This document shows positions 1 through 7,499 of a DNA stretch of 64,000 bases, in pieces; the first letter of the stretch is position 1, and each line of letters opens with the position of its first letter. The notes beneath the pieces are model-generated. The model searched no databases and was not told the DNA's origin. It was given only the letters and a program-made list of their open reading frames with translations. The stretch is from the NCBI RefSeq assembly GCF_003047295.1, contig NZ_PZYZ01000004.1, forward strand, positions 1-64,000. The letters run 5' to 3'. This stretch comes from Nocardioides sediminis. GTDB taxonomy: Bacteria > Actinomycetota > Actinomycetes > Propionibacteriales > Nocardioidaceae. A program made the translations under genes and the position numbers.

Positions 1-77
1 GCGTGTGCGATCGGCGCACCACTACACACCAGGTTGAAGAACTCCTCCTCGGTCTCAAACGAGATCCACTTCGGCAT
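1..77 (-). CDS. N-terminal fragment of an unknown protein, cut by the window edge
   Basis: An ATG at 77 on the minus strand opens a frame that runs off the left edge without a stop. Its first 25 or so residues begin MPKWISFETEEEFFNLV. A clear ribosome-binding site, GAGGAG, lies 8 bases upstream, which is why I call it a gene despite the short visible length. I do not recognise the family. It lies downstream of the rplI terminator and so is probably a separate transcription unit. Confidence 0.5.
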   Translation of the reverse strand, partial: MPKWISFETEEEFFNLVCSGAPIAH

Positions 78-141
78 CCGCAACGCTCCTCAAAAATCAG
101 CGTTGCTTCGACCGATCGACTACGCCCGGCCAGCAACCGGG

Positions 142-167
142 GGAATCACCGCTGAAGCGGTGACTCC
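142..167. repeat. 26-bp imperfect palindrome (GGAATCACCG-N6-CGGTGACTCC)
   Basis: The two arms differ from perfect complementarity at one base. Length and arms match the palindromes at 50481-50506, 50543-50568 and 59171-59196, so this looks like a diverged member of the same dispersed family. Confidence 0.5.
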
Positions 168-196
168 GACAGCACCGGACCCCCGGAAATGCAGAC

Positions 197-226
197 GCGG
201 CCCGCTCCCCGGAGGGAACGGGCCGC
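197..226 (-). terminator. Hairpin terminator of the rpsF-ssb-rpsR-rplI operon
   Basis: GCGGCCCG and CGGGCCGC form a stem of at least 8 bp a few bases past the rplI stop codon. The stem is GC-rich with no strong U-tract, as is common in high-GC actinobacteria. Confidence 0.6.
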
Positions 227-242
227 GCAGGCAGTGAGTCCG

Positions 243-689
243 TCAGGCGGGGATCACGTTGAGGGCGACCGTGGCCGACACCTCGGCGTGCAGCTTGACC
301 GACACCTCGTGGGCACCGAGCGACTTGATCGGGTTGGCGACCACGATGGTGCGGCGGTCGACGTTCTCGCCCGAGACCTCGCTGATCGCGTCGGCGATCT
401 CCGCGGTGGTGACGGCGCCGAACAGGCGGCCGCCCTCACCGGCGCGGACCTTGACCGCGACCGAGGAGCCCTCGATCTTGGTCTTGATCTCCTTGGCGTG
501 GTCGGCGTCGCGCGCGGCACGGGCCGAGCGGGCGGTCTTGATCGACTCGACGGTCTTCTCGCCGCCACGGGTCCAGCGGATGCCGAGGCCACGGGGCACG
601 AGGTAGTTGCGGCCGTAGCCGTCCTTGACCTCGACCACGTCGCCGGGGGCACCGAGGCCGTCGACCTCCTGGGTCAGGATGAGCTTCAT
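243..689 (-). CDS. rplI: Large ribosomal subunit protein bL9
   Basis: 148 residues, the usual length for L9, which binds 23S rRNA and extends from the base of the L1 stalk. The N-terminus [19 protein letters not shown] and the following [13 protein letters not shown] are the L9 signature. The C-terminal half is the usual alanine- and valine-rich second domain. I start at the ATG at 689, because the frame further upstream only runs over rpsR. It is the last gene of the operon, 17 bases after rpsR, with a terminator hairpin at 197-226. Confidence 0.97.
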   Translation of the reverse strand: MKLILTQEVDGLGAPGDVVEVKDGYGRNYLVPRGLGIRWTRGGEKTVESIKTARSARAARDADHAKEIKTKIEGSSVAVKVRAGEGGRLFGAVTTAEIADAISEVSGENVDRRTIVVANPIKSLGAHEVSVKLHAEVSATVALNVIPA

Positions 690-706
690 GTCGTCTCTTC
701 CCTCTC

Positions 707-943
707 TCAGCGACCGGTGGACGTGTAGGGCAGCAGGGCGACCTCGCGGGCGTTCTTGACCGCGATGGCCACGTCGCGCTGGTGCTGGACGCAGTTGCCG
801 GTCACGCGACGCGCGCGGATCTTGCCGCGGTCGGAGATGAACTTGCGGAGCAGGGTGGTGTCCTTGTAGTCGACACCGGTCGCCTTCTCCTTGCAGAACT
901 GGCAAACCTTCTTCTTGGGCTTGCGGATCACTGCCTTGGCCAT
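707..943 (-). CDS. rpsR: Small ribosomal subunit protein bS18, zinc-binding form
   Basis: 78 residues. S18 pairs with S6 on the 30S platform. Cys14 and Cys17 (VCQFC) with Cys51 and His54 (NCVQH) are the zinc ligands of the 'C+' version of S18. Actinobacteria often carry a second, cysteine-free S18 that replaces this one under zinc starvation; none is visible here. The gene lies between ssb and rplI in the standard operon order. Confidence 0.97.
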   Translation of the reverse strand: MAKAVIRKPKKKVCQFCKEKATGVDYKDTTLLRKFISDRGKIRARRVTGNCVQHQRDVAIAVKNAREVALLPYTSTGR

Positions 944-1026
944 TGTGGTGCTTCCTTCCTAGAAGCCCGGCCCAGAGTGGTTACTGGCCCGGAATGGTTG
1001 AGGTGATTTCGGATGGGTTCTTCGGA

Positions 1027-1647
1027 TCAGAAGGGAGGCTCGTCCGAGCCGCCGACGCCGGGGGCACCCCAGGGGTCGTTGGGCTGCTGCCCGCCGCCCT
1101 GCTGGCCGCCGTAACCGCCGCCGCCCTGCTGGCCGCCGTAGCCGCCACCGGACTGCGCGGGCTGGCCGCCGCCGTAGCCGCCGCCCTGCCCGCCGCCCTG
1201 GGGGGCGGGCGTGGCCCACGGGTCGTCGCCGCCGGACGAGCCGCTGCCGCCGCCGAAACCGCCGCCCCCGCCGGAGCCGGAGCGGGAGGTCTTGGAGATC
1301 TTGGCCGTCGCGTACTTGAGCGACGGGCCGACCTCCTCGACCTCGATCTCGAAGACGGTGCGCTTCTCACCCTCGCGGGTCTCGTACTGGCGCGACTTGA
1401 GACGGCCCTGCACCACGACACGCATGCCGCGCTGGAGGGACTCGGCGACGTTCTCCGCGGCCTGCCGCCAGACCGAGCAGGAGAGGAACAGCGCGTCGCC
1501 GTCCTTCCACTCGTTGGTCTGCCGGTCGAAGGTGCGCGGCGTCGACGCGATCCGGAAGTTGGCCACCGCAGCCCCCGAGGGGGTGAAGCGCAGCTCCGGA
1601 TCGTCGACGAGGTTGCCGACGACGGTGATGACGGTCTCGCCTGCCAT
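1027..1647 (-). CDS. ssb: Single-stranded DNA-binding protein
   Basis: 206 residues. An N-terminal OB-fold (about 1-115, starting [21 protein letters not shown]) binds ssDNA as a tetramer. A glycine- and glutamine-rich linker follows, with near-repeats of [10 protein letters not shown] that also show as repeats in the DNA at about 1090-1190. The protein ends in the acidic tip DEPPF, which recruits replication and repair partners. The gene lies between rpsF and rpsR. The start at 1647 follows GGGAG. Confidence 0.97.
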   Translation of the reverse strand: MAGETVITVVGNLVDDPELRFTPSGAAVANFRIASTPRTFDRQTNEWKDGDALFLSCSVWRQAAENVAESLQRGMRVVVQGRLKSRQYETREGEKRTVFEIEVEEVGPSLKYATAKISKTSRSGSGGGGGFGGGSGSSGGDDPWATPAPQGGGQGGGYGGGQPAQSGGGYGGQQGGGGYGGQQGGGQQPNDPWGAPGVGGSDEPPF

Positions 1648-1731
1648 GTCAGGACTCCCTAAAGATCACGATGTGAGGTCGGGGGCCATCGTTGCCTAAG
1701 CCACCGACATCGGGACGGGTCTTTCCACAAG

Positions 1732-1748
1732 CCACGCTCAGAGCGTGG
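1732..1748 (-). repeat. 7-bp hairpin across the rpsF stop codon
   Basis: CCACGCT and AGCGTGG flank a 3-base loop right at the end of rpsF, 90 bases before ssb. It could reduce read-through or stabilise the upstream mRNA. That role is inference from position only. Confidence 0.35.
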
Positions 1749-2028
1749 GGCGGAGGACCTTGGTGCGCAGGATCGACTCGTTCAGCCCGAGCTGGCGGTC
1801 GAACTCCTTGACGGTCGCAGGCTCGGCCTGCAGCGAGATCACGGCGTAGATGCCCTCGGCGTTCTTCTTGATCTCGTAGGCCAGGCGGCGCCGGCCCCAC
1901 ACGTCGACCTTGTCGACGGACCCGCCGTCCTTGCGGATGACGTTGAGGTACTTGTCGAGCGACGGCTCGATGGTGCGCTCCTCGAGGCTGGGGTCGAGGA
2001 TCACCATCACTTCGTAGGCACGCGTCAT
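1738..2028 (-). CDS. rpsF: Small ribosomal subunit protein bS6
   Basis: 96 residues, normal for S6, beginning [19 protein letters not shown]. The ferredoxin-like fold motif [13 protein letters not shown] is present, as is the surface that pairs with S18. It is the first gene of the operon. Its start follows AGGAGG, which can be paired by the upstream leader (see 2038-2081), so the S6:S18 complex probably represses its own synthesis. Confidence 0.97.
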   Translation of the reverse strand: MTRAYEVMVILDPSLEERTIEPSLDKYLNVIRKDGGSVDKVDVWGRRRLAYEIKKNAEGIYAVISLQAEPATVKEFDRQLGLNESILRTKVLRPTL

Positions 2029-2037
2029 GCGTGGCTA

Positions 2038-2081
2038 CCTCCTTCGGACTCATGCGGCCACGGACGATCCGTGGCAGGAGG
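2038..2081 (-). promoter_or_regulatory. Candidate S6:S18 autoregulatory leader of rpsF
   Basis: Read on the minus strand, CCTCCT (2081-2076) can pair with the rpsF ribosome-binding site AGGAGG (2043-2038). Between them is a perfect 7-bp hairpin, CCACGGA/TCCGTGG (2074-2058), directly followed by CCG, with a second CCG further on. A hairpin next to a CCG element in the rpsF leader is the known layout of the RNA bound by S6:S18. Assignment here is by eye. Confidence 0.5.
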
Positions 2082-2195
2082 ATGCCCCCATCGGACGGGG
2101 GCGACAGGCAAGGCTAGCAGCGGCCCGCCGCCCCCCGGCAATCCGCGGCGGAGCGTGCCTGTGGACGACGTACGACGCGGATCGGCGTACGTCGC

Positions 2196-2201
2196 TAACG
2201 T
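2196..2201 (+). promoter_or_regulatory. -10 box (TAACGT) of a leaderless kinase mRNA
   Basis: TAACGT ends 7 bases before the GTG at 2209 and no ribosome-binding site intervenes. This matches the leaderless pattern seen repeatedly in this window. Confidence 0.4.
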
Positions 2202-2208
2202 CGTGGCG

Positions 2209-3180
2209 GTGCCCGTTCCCGCCCCCTCGACCCGCTCGTCCCGGCCGCCCGGCCCAGGCCGCGCCGGGCTCGCCACGGCGGGTCCCTACGAGCTGCTCGA
2301 CCAGGTCGGCGCGGGCGGCATGGGCTCGGTGTGGCGGGCCCGCGACACCCGCACCGGCGACCTCGTCGCGGTCAAGGTGCTCGGGCAGCACTCCGCGAGC
2401 CTGCTCGCCCGCTTCGTGCGCGAGCAGGCCATCCGGGTCCGGCACCCTCACGTGGTCGCGCCGACCGGCTGGGCCGCGGAGGACGATCTCGTCGTGCTCG
2501 CCATGGACCTGGTCCCCGGCGGCTCGGTCCAGCAGCTCCTCGACGAGCACGGCCCCCTGCCCGTGGGGTACGCCGCGCGGCTGGTCGAGCAGCTCCTCAT
2601 GGCGCTCGCGGCGGTCCATGCCGCCGGGCTCGTGCACCGCGACGTCAAGCCTGCCAACCTCCTCCTGGACGCGACGGGCGCCGGCGACCCGCACCTGCGC
2701 CTCGGCGACTTCGGCGTGGCCGCGCCCGTCGCGGACCGGCGCTACACCACCGTGCCCGGCGCGATCGGCACCGACGGCTACATGGCGCCCGAGCAGGCGC
2801 GGGGCGCCCTTCCCGACCCCTGCCAGGACCTCTACGCAGTCGGCCGGGTCGGCCTCCAGCTGGTCACCGGCCTGCCCCCGTGGCAGCAGTCCGGGATCGG
2901 GTCGAGCCGGCTCCGCCCGCTGCTCGAGCGGCTGCTGGTGATCGACCCCGAGCAGCGGCTCGCCTCCGCCGATGCCGCCCTGCGGCTGCTGCGTCGCCTC
3001 GACATCGCGCCCGAGCCGGGGCCCGGCGTCCCCGACCGGCTCCCCGCCCTGCCGGGCACGGGCTCCGCCTGGCACGGCGGCGCGCGGACCGGCCGGGCGC
3101 CGGTCGACTGGTGGGGGTGGGCCGGGGTGGCCGCCTGCCTCGGGGTGCTCGCGGCCTGCGCCGCCGTCGTACTGCTCTGA
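2209..3180 (+). CDS. Serine/threonine protein kinase with C-terminal membrane anchor
   Basis: 323 residues from the GTG chosen by the -10 box at 2196. It shows a complete Hanks-type kinase domain: glycine loop GAGGMGSV (34-41), Lys56 in VAVK, catalytic loop HRDVKPAN (143-150), DFG (167-169) and GTDGYMAPE (187-195). A single hydrophobic segment (about 299-323) ends the protein, so almost nothing lies outside the cell and there is no PASTA or other sensor domain. It is divergent from rpsF. In-frame GTG codons at 2161 and 2203 and an ATG at 2071 are possible longer starts. Substrates cannot be read from the sequence. Confidence 0.88.
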   Translation: MPVPAPSTRSSRPPGPGRAGLATAGPYELLDQVGAGGMGSVWRARDTRTGDLVAVKVLGQHSASLLARFVREQAIRVRHPHVVAPTGWAAEDDLVVLAMDLVPGGSVQQLLDEHGPLPVGYAARLVEQLLMALAAVHAAGLVHRDVKPANLLLDATGAGDPHLRLGDFGVAAPVADRRYTTVPGAIGTDGYMAPEQARGALPDPCQDLYAVGRVGLQLVTGLPPWQQSGIGSSRLRPLLERLLVIDPEQRLASADAALRLLRRLDIAPEPGPGVPDRLPALPGTGSAWHGGARTGRAPVDWWGWAGVAACLGVLAACAAVVLL

Positions 3181-3213
3181 AGCGGCGCGGACCCCCCTGT
3201 CCCCGGCCGCGAC

Positions 3214-3219
3214 TAGCCT
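3214..3219 (+). promoter_or_regulatory. -10 box (TAGCCT) of leaderless nfo-galK mRNA
   Basis: TAGCCT lies 8 bases before the ATG at 3228, with no ribosome-binding site between them. Confidence 0.5.
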
Positions 3220-3227
3220 CTGGTGCC

Positions 3228-4022
3228 ATGAGCATCCGCATCGGCGCGCACGTCGACCAGACCGACCCGATCGCCGAGGCGCAGGCCCGGCAGGCGCCGC
3301 TGGTGCAGTTCTTCCTCGGCGACCCGCAGGGCTACAAGGGACCCGAGGTGCGGTACGCCGGGGGCGCGGCGGCCCTGCGCGCGGCCGCCGAGGAGGCGGG
3401 CATCGACCTCTACGTCCACGCGCCCTACATCGTCAACGTCGCCACCACCAACAACCGGATCCGCATCCCGAGCCGCAAGCTCCTCCAGCAGCACGTCGAC
3501 GCGGCCGCCGAGATCGGCGCCAAGGGGCTGATCGTGCACGGCGGGCACGTCAACAAGTCCGACGACCCCGCGGTGGGCTTCGACAACTGGCGCAAGGCGG
3601 TCGAGGCCACCGACCTCAAGCTCCCGCTGCTCATCGAGAACACCGCGGGCGGCGACAACGCCATGACCCGCTACCTCGACCGCATCGCCGGCGTGTGGGA
3701 CGCGATCGGCGGCACCGAGCAGGCCGACATGGTGGGCTTCTGCCTCGACACCTGCCACGCCCACGCCGGCGGCAACCCGCTGGAGACCGTCGTCGAGGAC
3801 GTCCGCGCCATCACCGGGCGCATCGACCTCGTGCACTGCAACGACAGCCGCGACGCCTTCGACTCCGGCGCCGACCGGCACGCCAGCCTCGGCGCGGGCC
3901 ACATCGACCCCGACCTCCTCGCCGCCGTCGTCCGCGACGCCGGGGCCCCCGTCTGCCTCGAGACCCCGGGCGGTCCCGACGAGCACGCCGACGACATCGC
4001 CTGGCTGCGCGAGCGCGTCTGA
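3228..4022 (+). CDS. nfo: Deoxyribonuclease IV (AP endonuclease, endonuclease IV family)
   Basis: 264 residues. This TIM-barrel enzyme cleaves DNA 5' of abasic sites in base-excision repair using three metal ions. The metal ligands line up in order: His64 (VHAPY), His104 (IVHGGH), Glu137 (LLIENT), Asp174 and His177 (CLDTCHAHAG), His203, Asp216 and His218 (DRHASLG), and Glu245 (CLETPGG). A longer upstream frame in this register is only the shadow of the kinase gene. The stop TGA abuts the galK ATG, so the two are translated together. Confidence 0.93.
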   Translation: MSIRIGAHVDQTDPIAEAQARQAPLVQFFLGDPQGYKGPEVRYAGGAAALRAAAEEAGIDLYVHAPYIVNVATTNNRIRIPSRKLLQQHVDAAAEIGAKGLIVHGGHVNKSDDPAVGFDNWRKAVEATDLKLPLLIENTAGGDNAMTRYLDRIAGVWDAIGGTEQADMVGFCLDTCHAHAGGNPLETVVEDVRAITGRIDLVHCNDSRDAFDSGADRHASLGAGHIDPDLLAAVVRDAGAPVCLETPGGPDEHADDIAWLRERV

Positions 4023-5126
4023 ATGGCCACCAGCCAGGACCGCGCCCAGACCTGGTCCGCACCGGGGCGGGTCAACCTGGTCGGTGACCACACCGACTAC
4101 AACGCCGGCTTCGCGCTGCCCTTCGCGCTGCCCCAGCGCACCACCGTCGTCGCCCGGCCGCGCACCGACGGCCGCATCACGGCCCGGTCGGGCGACCTGC
4201 CCGAGGTCGGGTTCGCGACCTCCACGACGCCGGGCGAGGTGACCGGCTGGGGCGCCTACGTCGCCGGCGTCGCGTGGGTGCTCGGGGAGCACCTCGGCCA
4301 TCCGCTGGACGGGGCCGACCTCGAGATCTCCAGCACCGTCCCGCGCGGGGGCGGGCTCTCGTCGTCGCACTCCCTGGAGTGCGCCGTGGCTCTCGCCCTG
4401 CTGGGGCTCGCGGGCGAGGAGGTGCCCGTCGAGGAGCTGGCGCTGCTGGTGCAGCGGGCGGAGAACACCTACGTCGGCGCCCCCACCGGTCTGCTCGACC
4501 AGACGGCGATCCTGCGGTCGCGGGCCGGCCACCTCTCCTTCTTCGACGCCCGGGACCTCACCGTCGAGCCGGTCCCCTGCGACCTCGAGGCGGTGGGCCT
4601 GACGCTGCTCGTCATCGATCCGCACGCCCCGCACACGCTCGTCGACGGCGCCTACGCCTCCCGTCGTGAGGCCTGCGAGCGGGCCGCGCGCGAGCTCGGC
4701 GTCGACTCCCTGCGGGAGGTGGACGACGTCGGGGCCGCGCTGGCCGCGCTGGCCGACGACGAGACCCGGCGCCGGGCCCGGCACGTCCTCACCGAGAACC
4801 AGCGCGTCCTCGACTGCGTCGACCTCGCCCGGCGCGGCGACCTCGCGGCCATGGGACCGCTGATGACCGCCTCGCACGCCTCGATGCGCGACGACTTCGA
4901 GAACTCGGTGCCCGACGTGGACCGGGTGGTCGAGGCGGCGACGCGGGCCGGCGCCCTCGGCGCCCGGATGACGGGCGGCGGCTTCGGGGGCGCGGTCGTC
5001 GCACTGGTGCCCCGGGCCGCGGTCGAGCCGGTGCGCGAGGCCGTCGCGGCGGCGGCCACGGCGGCCGGGTCGCCGGCGCCCGACGTCCTCGAGGTGACCC
5101 CCTCCCGGGGTGCCGGCCGCGACTGA
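4023..5126 (+). CDS. galK: Galactokinase
   Basis: 367 residues, a GHMP-family kinase that phosphorylates galactose at O1. The galactokinase signature GRVNLVGDHTDYN is at 15-27, the ATP-binding GGGLSSSHSLE at 109-119, and the third GHMP motif GARMTGGGFGG is near the C-terminus. It starts directly on the nfo stop codon (TGAATG). galT and galE are not in the window, so the rest of the Leloir pathway must lie elsewhere or the sugar substrate differs. The motifs favour galactokinase over mevalonate or homoserine kinase. Confidence 0.9.
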   Translation: MATSQDRAQTWSAPGRVNLVGDHTDYNAGFALPFALPQRTTVVARPRTDGRITARSGDLPEVGFATSTTPGEVTGWGAYVAGVAWVLGEHLGHPLDGADLEISSTVPRGGGLSSSHSLECAVALALLGLAGEEVPVEELALLVQRAENTYVGAPTGLLDQTAILRSRAGHLSFFDARDLTVEPVPCDLEAVGLTLLVIDPHAPHTLVDGAYASRREACERAARELGVDSLREVDDVGAALAALADDETRRRARHVLTENQRVLDCVDLARRGDLAAMGPLMTASHASMRDDFENSVPDVDRVVEAATRAGALGARMTGGGFGGAVVALVPRAAVEPVREAVAAAATAAGSPAPDVLEVTPSRGAGRD

Positions 5127-5155
5127 GACCGGCCCGGGAGCCGGTCCGGAGGATT
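5127..5155 (+). terminator. Terminator after galK
   Basis: GACCGGC and GCCGGTC form a 7-bp stem immediately after the galK stop, followed by CGGAGGATTTT. Confidence 0.7.
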
Positions 5156-5265
5156 TTGCCTTGTTCAGCGCAACCAACCATGCCGCCGTTGCGTCTGGAG
5201 CAGTGAGCAGGGACCGGACAGGTACGGGGGTCTTGTCTGGTCCCTGCCACGCATCCGGGCCCCTG

Positions 5266-5271
5266 TAGCCT
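5266..5271 (+). promoter_or_regulatory. -10 box (TAGCCT) of leaderless femX-like mRNA
   Basis: TAGCCT ends 6 bases before the GTG at 5278, with no ribosome-binding site. Confidence 0.5.
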
Positions 5272-5277
5272 CAGCGG

Positions 5278-6420
5278 GTGACGACTCCGACTCCCCTGAC
5301 CGTCCGGGCCATCACGACCGACGAGCACGCCGCGTACGTCGCCGCCCAGCCGAGCGCGAGCTTCCTGCAGACCCCGGGCTGGGCGCAGGTCAAGCCGGAG
5401 TGGCGTGCCGAGTCGCTCGGGTGGTTCCGGGACGCCGAGATGGTCGGCGCCGCCCTGGTGCTCTACCGCCAGCTCCCCAAGGTCCGGCGCTACCTCGCCT
5501 ACCTCCCCGAGGGCCCGGTCATCGACTGGGCGACCGACGACCTCGACGCGTGGCTCGCGCCCCTGACCCGGCACCTGTCCCGGCAGGGCGCCTTCGGCGT
5601 CCGGATGGGCCCGCCCGTGGTCACGCGTCGCTGGAGCGCCGCCCAGGTCAAGGAGGGCATCGCCGACGAGGGCGTGCGCCGGCTCAGCGACGTGCCCCCG
5701 CTCGAGCGCTCCCGCACCGGAGCCTCCGTGGTCGCCCAGCTCCACGAGCTCGGGTGGCGTCCCCAGGCGGTCGAGGGCGGCTTCGCGGCCGGCCAGCCGC
5801 AGTACAACTTCGTCATCCCGCTCACCCACGACGACGGCACCGCCCGCACCGAGGACGAGGTCCTCGCCGGGATGAACCAGCTGTGGCGCCGCAACATCAA
5901 GAAGGCCGCCAAGCAGGGCGTCGTGGTCGAGCGGGGCAACCGCGAGGACCTCAAGGCCTTCCACGACCTCTACGTCCACACGGCCGAGCGCGACCACTTC
6001 ACCCCGCGCGGGCTGCGCTACTTCGAGACCATGTACGACGCCCTCTCGGCCGAGGCGGACGGGCGCATCTCGCTCTGGACCGCCCGCCACGAGGGAGACC
6101 TCGTCGCCAGCACCATCGCCATCCGCGTCGGCACCCACGCCTGGTACTCCTACGGCGCCAGCTCCACCGAGAAGCGCGAGGTCCGCGGCTCCAACGCCGT
6201 CCAGTGGGCGATGGTCCAGGACGCGCTGGCGGCCGGCGCCGAGGTCTACGACCTGCGCGGCATCACCGACACCCTCGACGCCGACGACCCGCACGTCGGG
6301 CTGATCCAGTTCAAGGTCGGCACCGGCGGCGAGGCCGTGGAGTACGTCGGCGAGTGGGACCTCCCCCTCAACAAGCCGCTCTACAAGGCCTTCGACCTCT
6401 ACATGAGGCGACGCGGATGA
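5278..6420 (+). CDS. FemAB/FemX-family peptidoglycan bridge aminoacyltransferase
   Basis: 380 residues. FemX-type enzymes use aminoacyl-tRNA to add the first bridge amino acid to lipid II. The family pattern is visible: an N-terminal GNAT-like half (ASFLQTPGWAQVK), and a second half containing MNQLWRRNIKKAAKQGV, YGASSTEKRE and LRGITDTLD, ending GEWDLPLNKPLYKAFDLYMRRRG. A Streptomyces FemX lies near the same rpsF operon, as far as I recall. If this is a Nocardioides-like organism with an LL-DAP-Gly wall, glycine is the likely residue, but that is inference. It overlaps the next gene by 4 bases. Confidence 0.85.
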   Translation: MTTPTPLTVRAITTDEHAAYVAAQPSASFLQTPGWAQVKPEWRAESLGWFRDAEMVGAALVLYRQLPKVRRYLAYLPEGPVIDWATDDLDAWLAPLTRHLSRQGAFGVRMGPPVVTRRWSAAQVKEGIADEGVRRLSDVPPLERSRTGASVVAQLHELGWRPQAVEGGFAAGQPQYNFVIPLTHDDGTARTEDEVLAGMNQLWRRNIKKAAKQGVVVERGNREDLKAFHDLYVHTAERDHFTPRGLRYFETMYDALSAEADGRISLWTARHEGDLVASTIAIRVGTHAWYSYGASSTEKREVRGSNAVQWAMVQDALAAGAEVYDLRGITDTLDADDPHVGLIQFKVGTGGEAVEYVGEWDLPLNKPLYKAFDLYMRRRG

Positions 6421-7499
6421 CGTTGCGACTCACCGTCGACGGCGAGCGCTGGCGGCGCCACCTGCTCGCCACCGCCACCGACCACCCCGGCATCGTCCCG
6501 GTCGCCAAGGGCAACGGCTACGGCTTCACCATCGGCCGGCTCGCCCGGCGCGCCCAGTGGCTGCACGAGCACGCCGACCAGACCGGCACGCAGGTCGACC
6601 TCGTGGCGGTCGGCACCTACCGCGAGCTGGCGCAGGCCCTGACCCGCTACGCCGGCGACCTGCTCGTGCTCACCCCGTGGCGGCCGGTGGGCGGCGCGGT
6701 CGAGGTCCCCGAGGCCCGCGACCACCGCGTGGTGCACACCATCAGCCGCGTGGAGGACCTGCGCGACCTCACCGACCGCGACCCGCACGCGCGGTTCGTG
6801 CTCGAGCAGCTCACCTCGATGCGTCGGCACGGCATGACCCGGCGCGAGCTCGACGAGGCTGGCCGGCTCGTCGCCGAGCGCCGGCTCGGCGGGCTGCGCG
6901 GCGTCGCCCTGCACCTGCCGCTCAACACGGCCTCCCACCTGGGCGAGGTCACCCGCCTGGTCAACGACGCGGTCGCCGCCGGGCTCACCACGCGTACGGT
7001 CTTCGTCAGCCACCTCACCCGCGACGAGCTCACCCGCCTGCGGGCGGCGTACCCCGACTTCACCTTCCGGCCACGCATCGGCACCGACCTGTGGCTCGGG
7101 GACCGCGGCGCGCTGCGGGTCACCTCCACGGTGCTGGACGTGCACCCGATCGAGCGCGGCGAGGCCTTCGGCTACCGCGGTCGCTCGATGCCCAAGGGCG
7201 GGCACCTCCTGGTGGTCAGCGGGGGCACGGCGCACGGCATCGGCCTCGAGGCCCCCACCGGCGACCAGTCCTTGCGGGCCCGGGCGGCGACCCTGGCCCG
7301 CGGCGGCATGGACGCGGTCGGTCTCGTCCGCTCGCCGTTCTCCATCGACGGCAAGCAGCGGCTCTTCGCCGAGCCGCCGCACATGCAGGCCTCGATGCTC
7401 TTCGTGCCCTCAGGCGCGCGGGTGCCCGCCATCGGCGAGGACATCGACGTGCGGGTGCGCTTCACCGCGACCGACTTCGACGCCGTCGTCGTCGACTGA
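6417..7499 (+). CDS. Alanine-racemase-like PLP-dependent protein
   Basis: 360 residues. VAKGNGYGF (29-37) matches the pyridoxal-phosphate lysine motif of alanine racemases (VVKANAYGHG), making Lys31 the cofactor residue. The remainder resembles the racemase barrel and C-terminal domain only loosely. The ATG overlaps the femX-like stop (ATGA), so the two proteins are coupled and probably act in the same wall pathway, perhaps supplying or editing a bridge amino acid. I cannot say whether it racemises alanine. Its last 90 bases overlap the convergent gene below. Confidence 0.8.
   Translation: MTLRLTVDGERWRRHLLATATDHPGIVPVAKGNGYGFTIGRLARRAQWLHEHADQTGTQVDLVAVGTYRELAQALTRYAGDLLVLTPWRPVGGAVEVPEARDHRVVHTISRVEDLRDLTDRDPHARFVLEQLTSMRRHGMTRRELDEAGRLVAERRLGGLRGVALHLPLNTASHLGEVTRLVNDAVAAGLTTRTVFVSHLTRDELTRLRAAYPDFTFRPRIGTDLWLGDRGALRVTSTVLDVHPIERGEAFGYRGRSMPKGGHLLVVSGGTAHGIGLEAPTGDQSLRARAATLARGGMDAVGLVRSPFSIDGKQRLFAEPPHMQASMLFVPSGARVPAIGEDIDVRVRFTATDFDAVVVD

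Noticed and set aside
1090..1190. Tandem repeats near the ssb end
   Set aside because: They encode the Gly/Gln-rich SSB linker, a normal low-complexity region.
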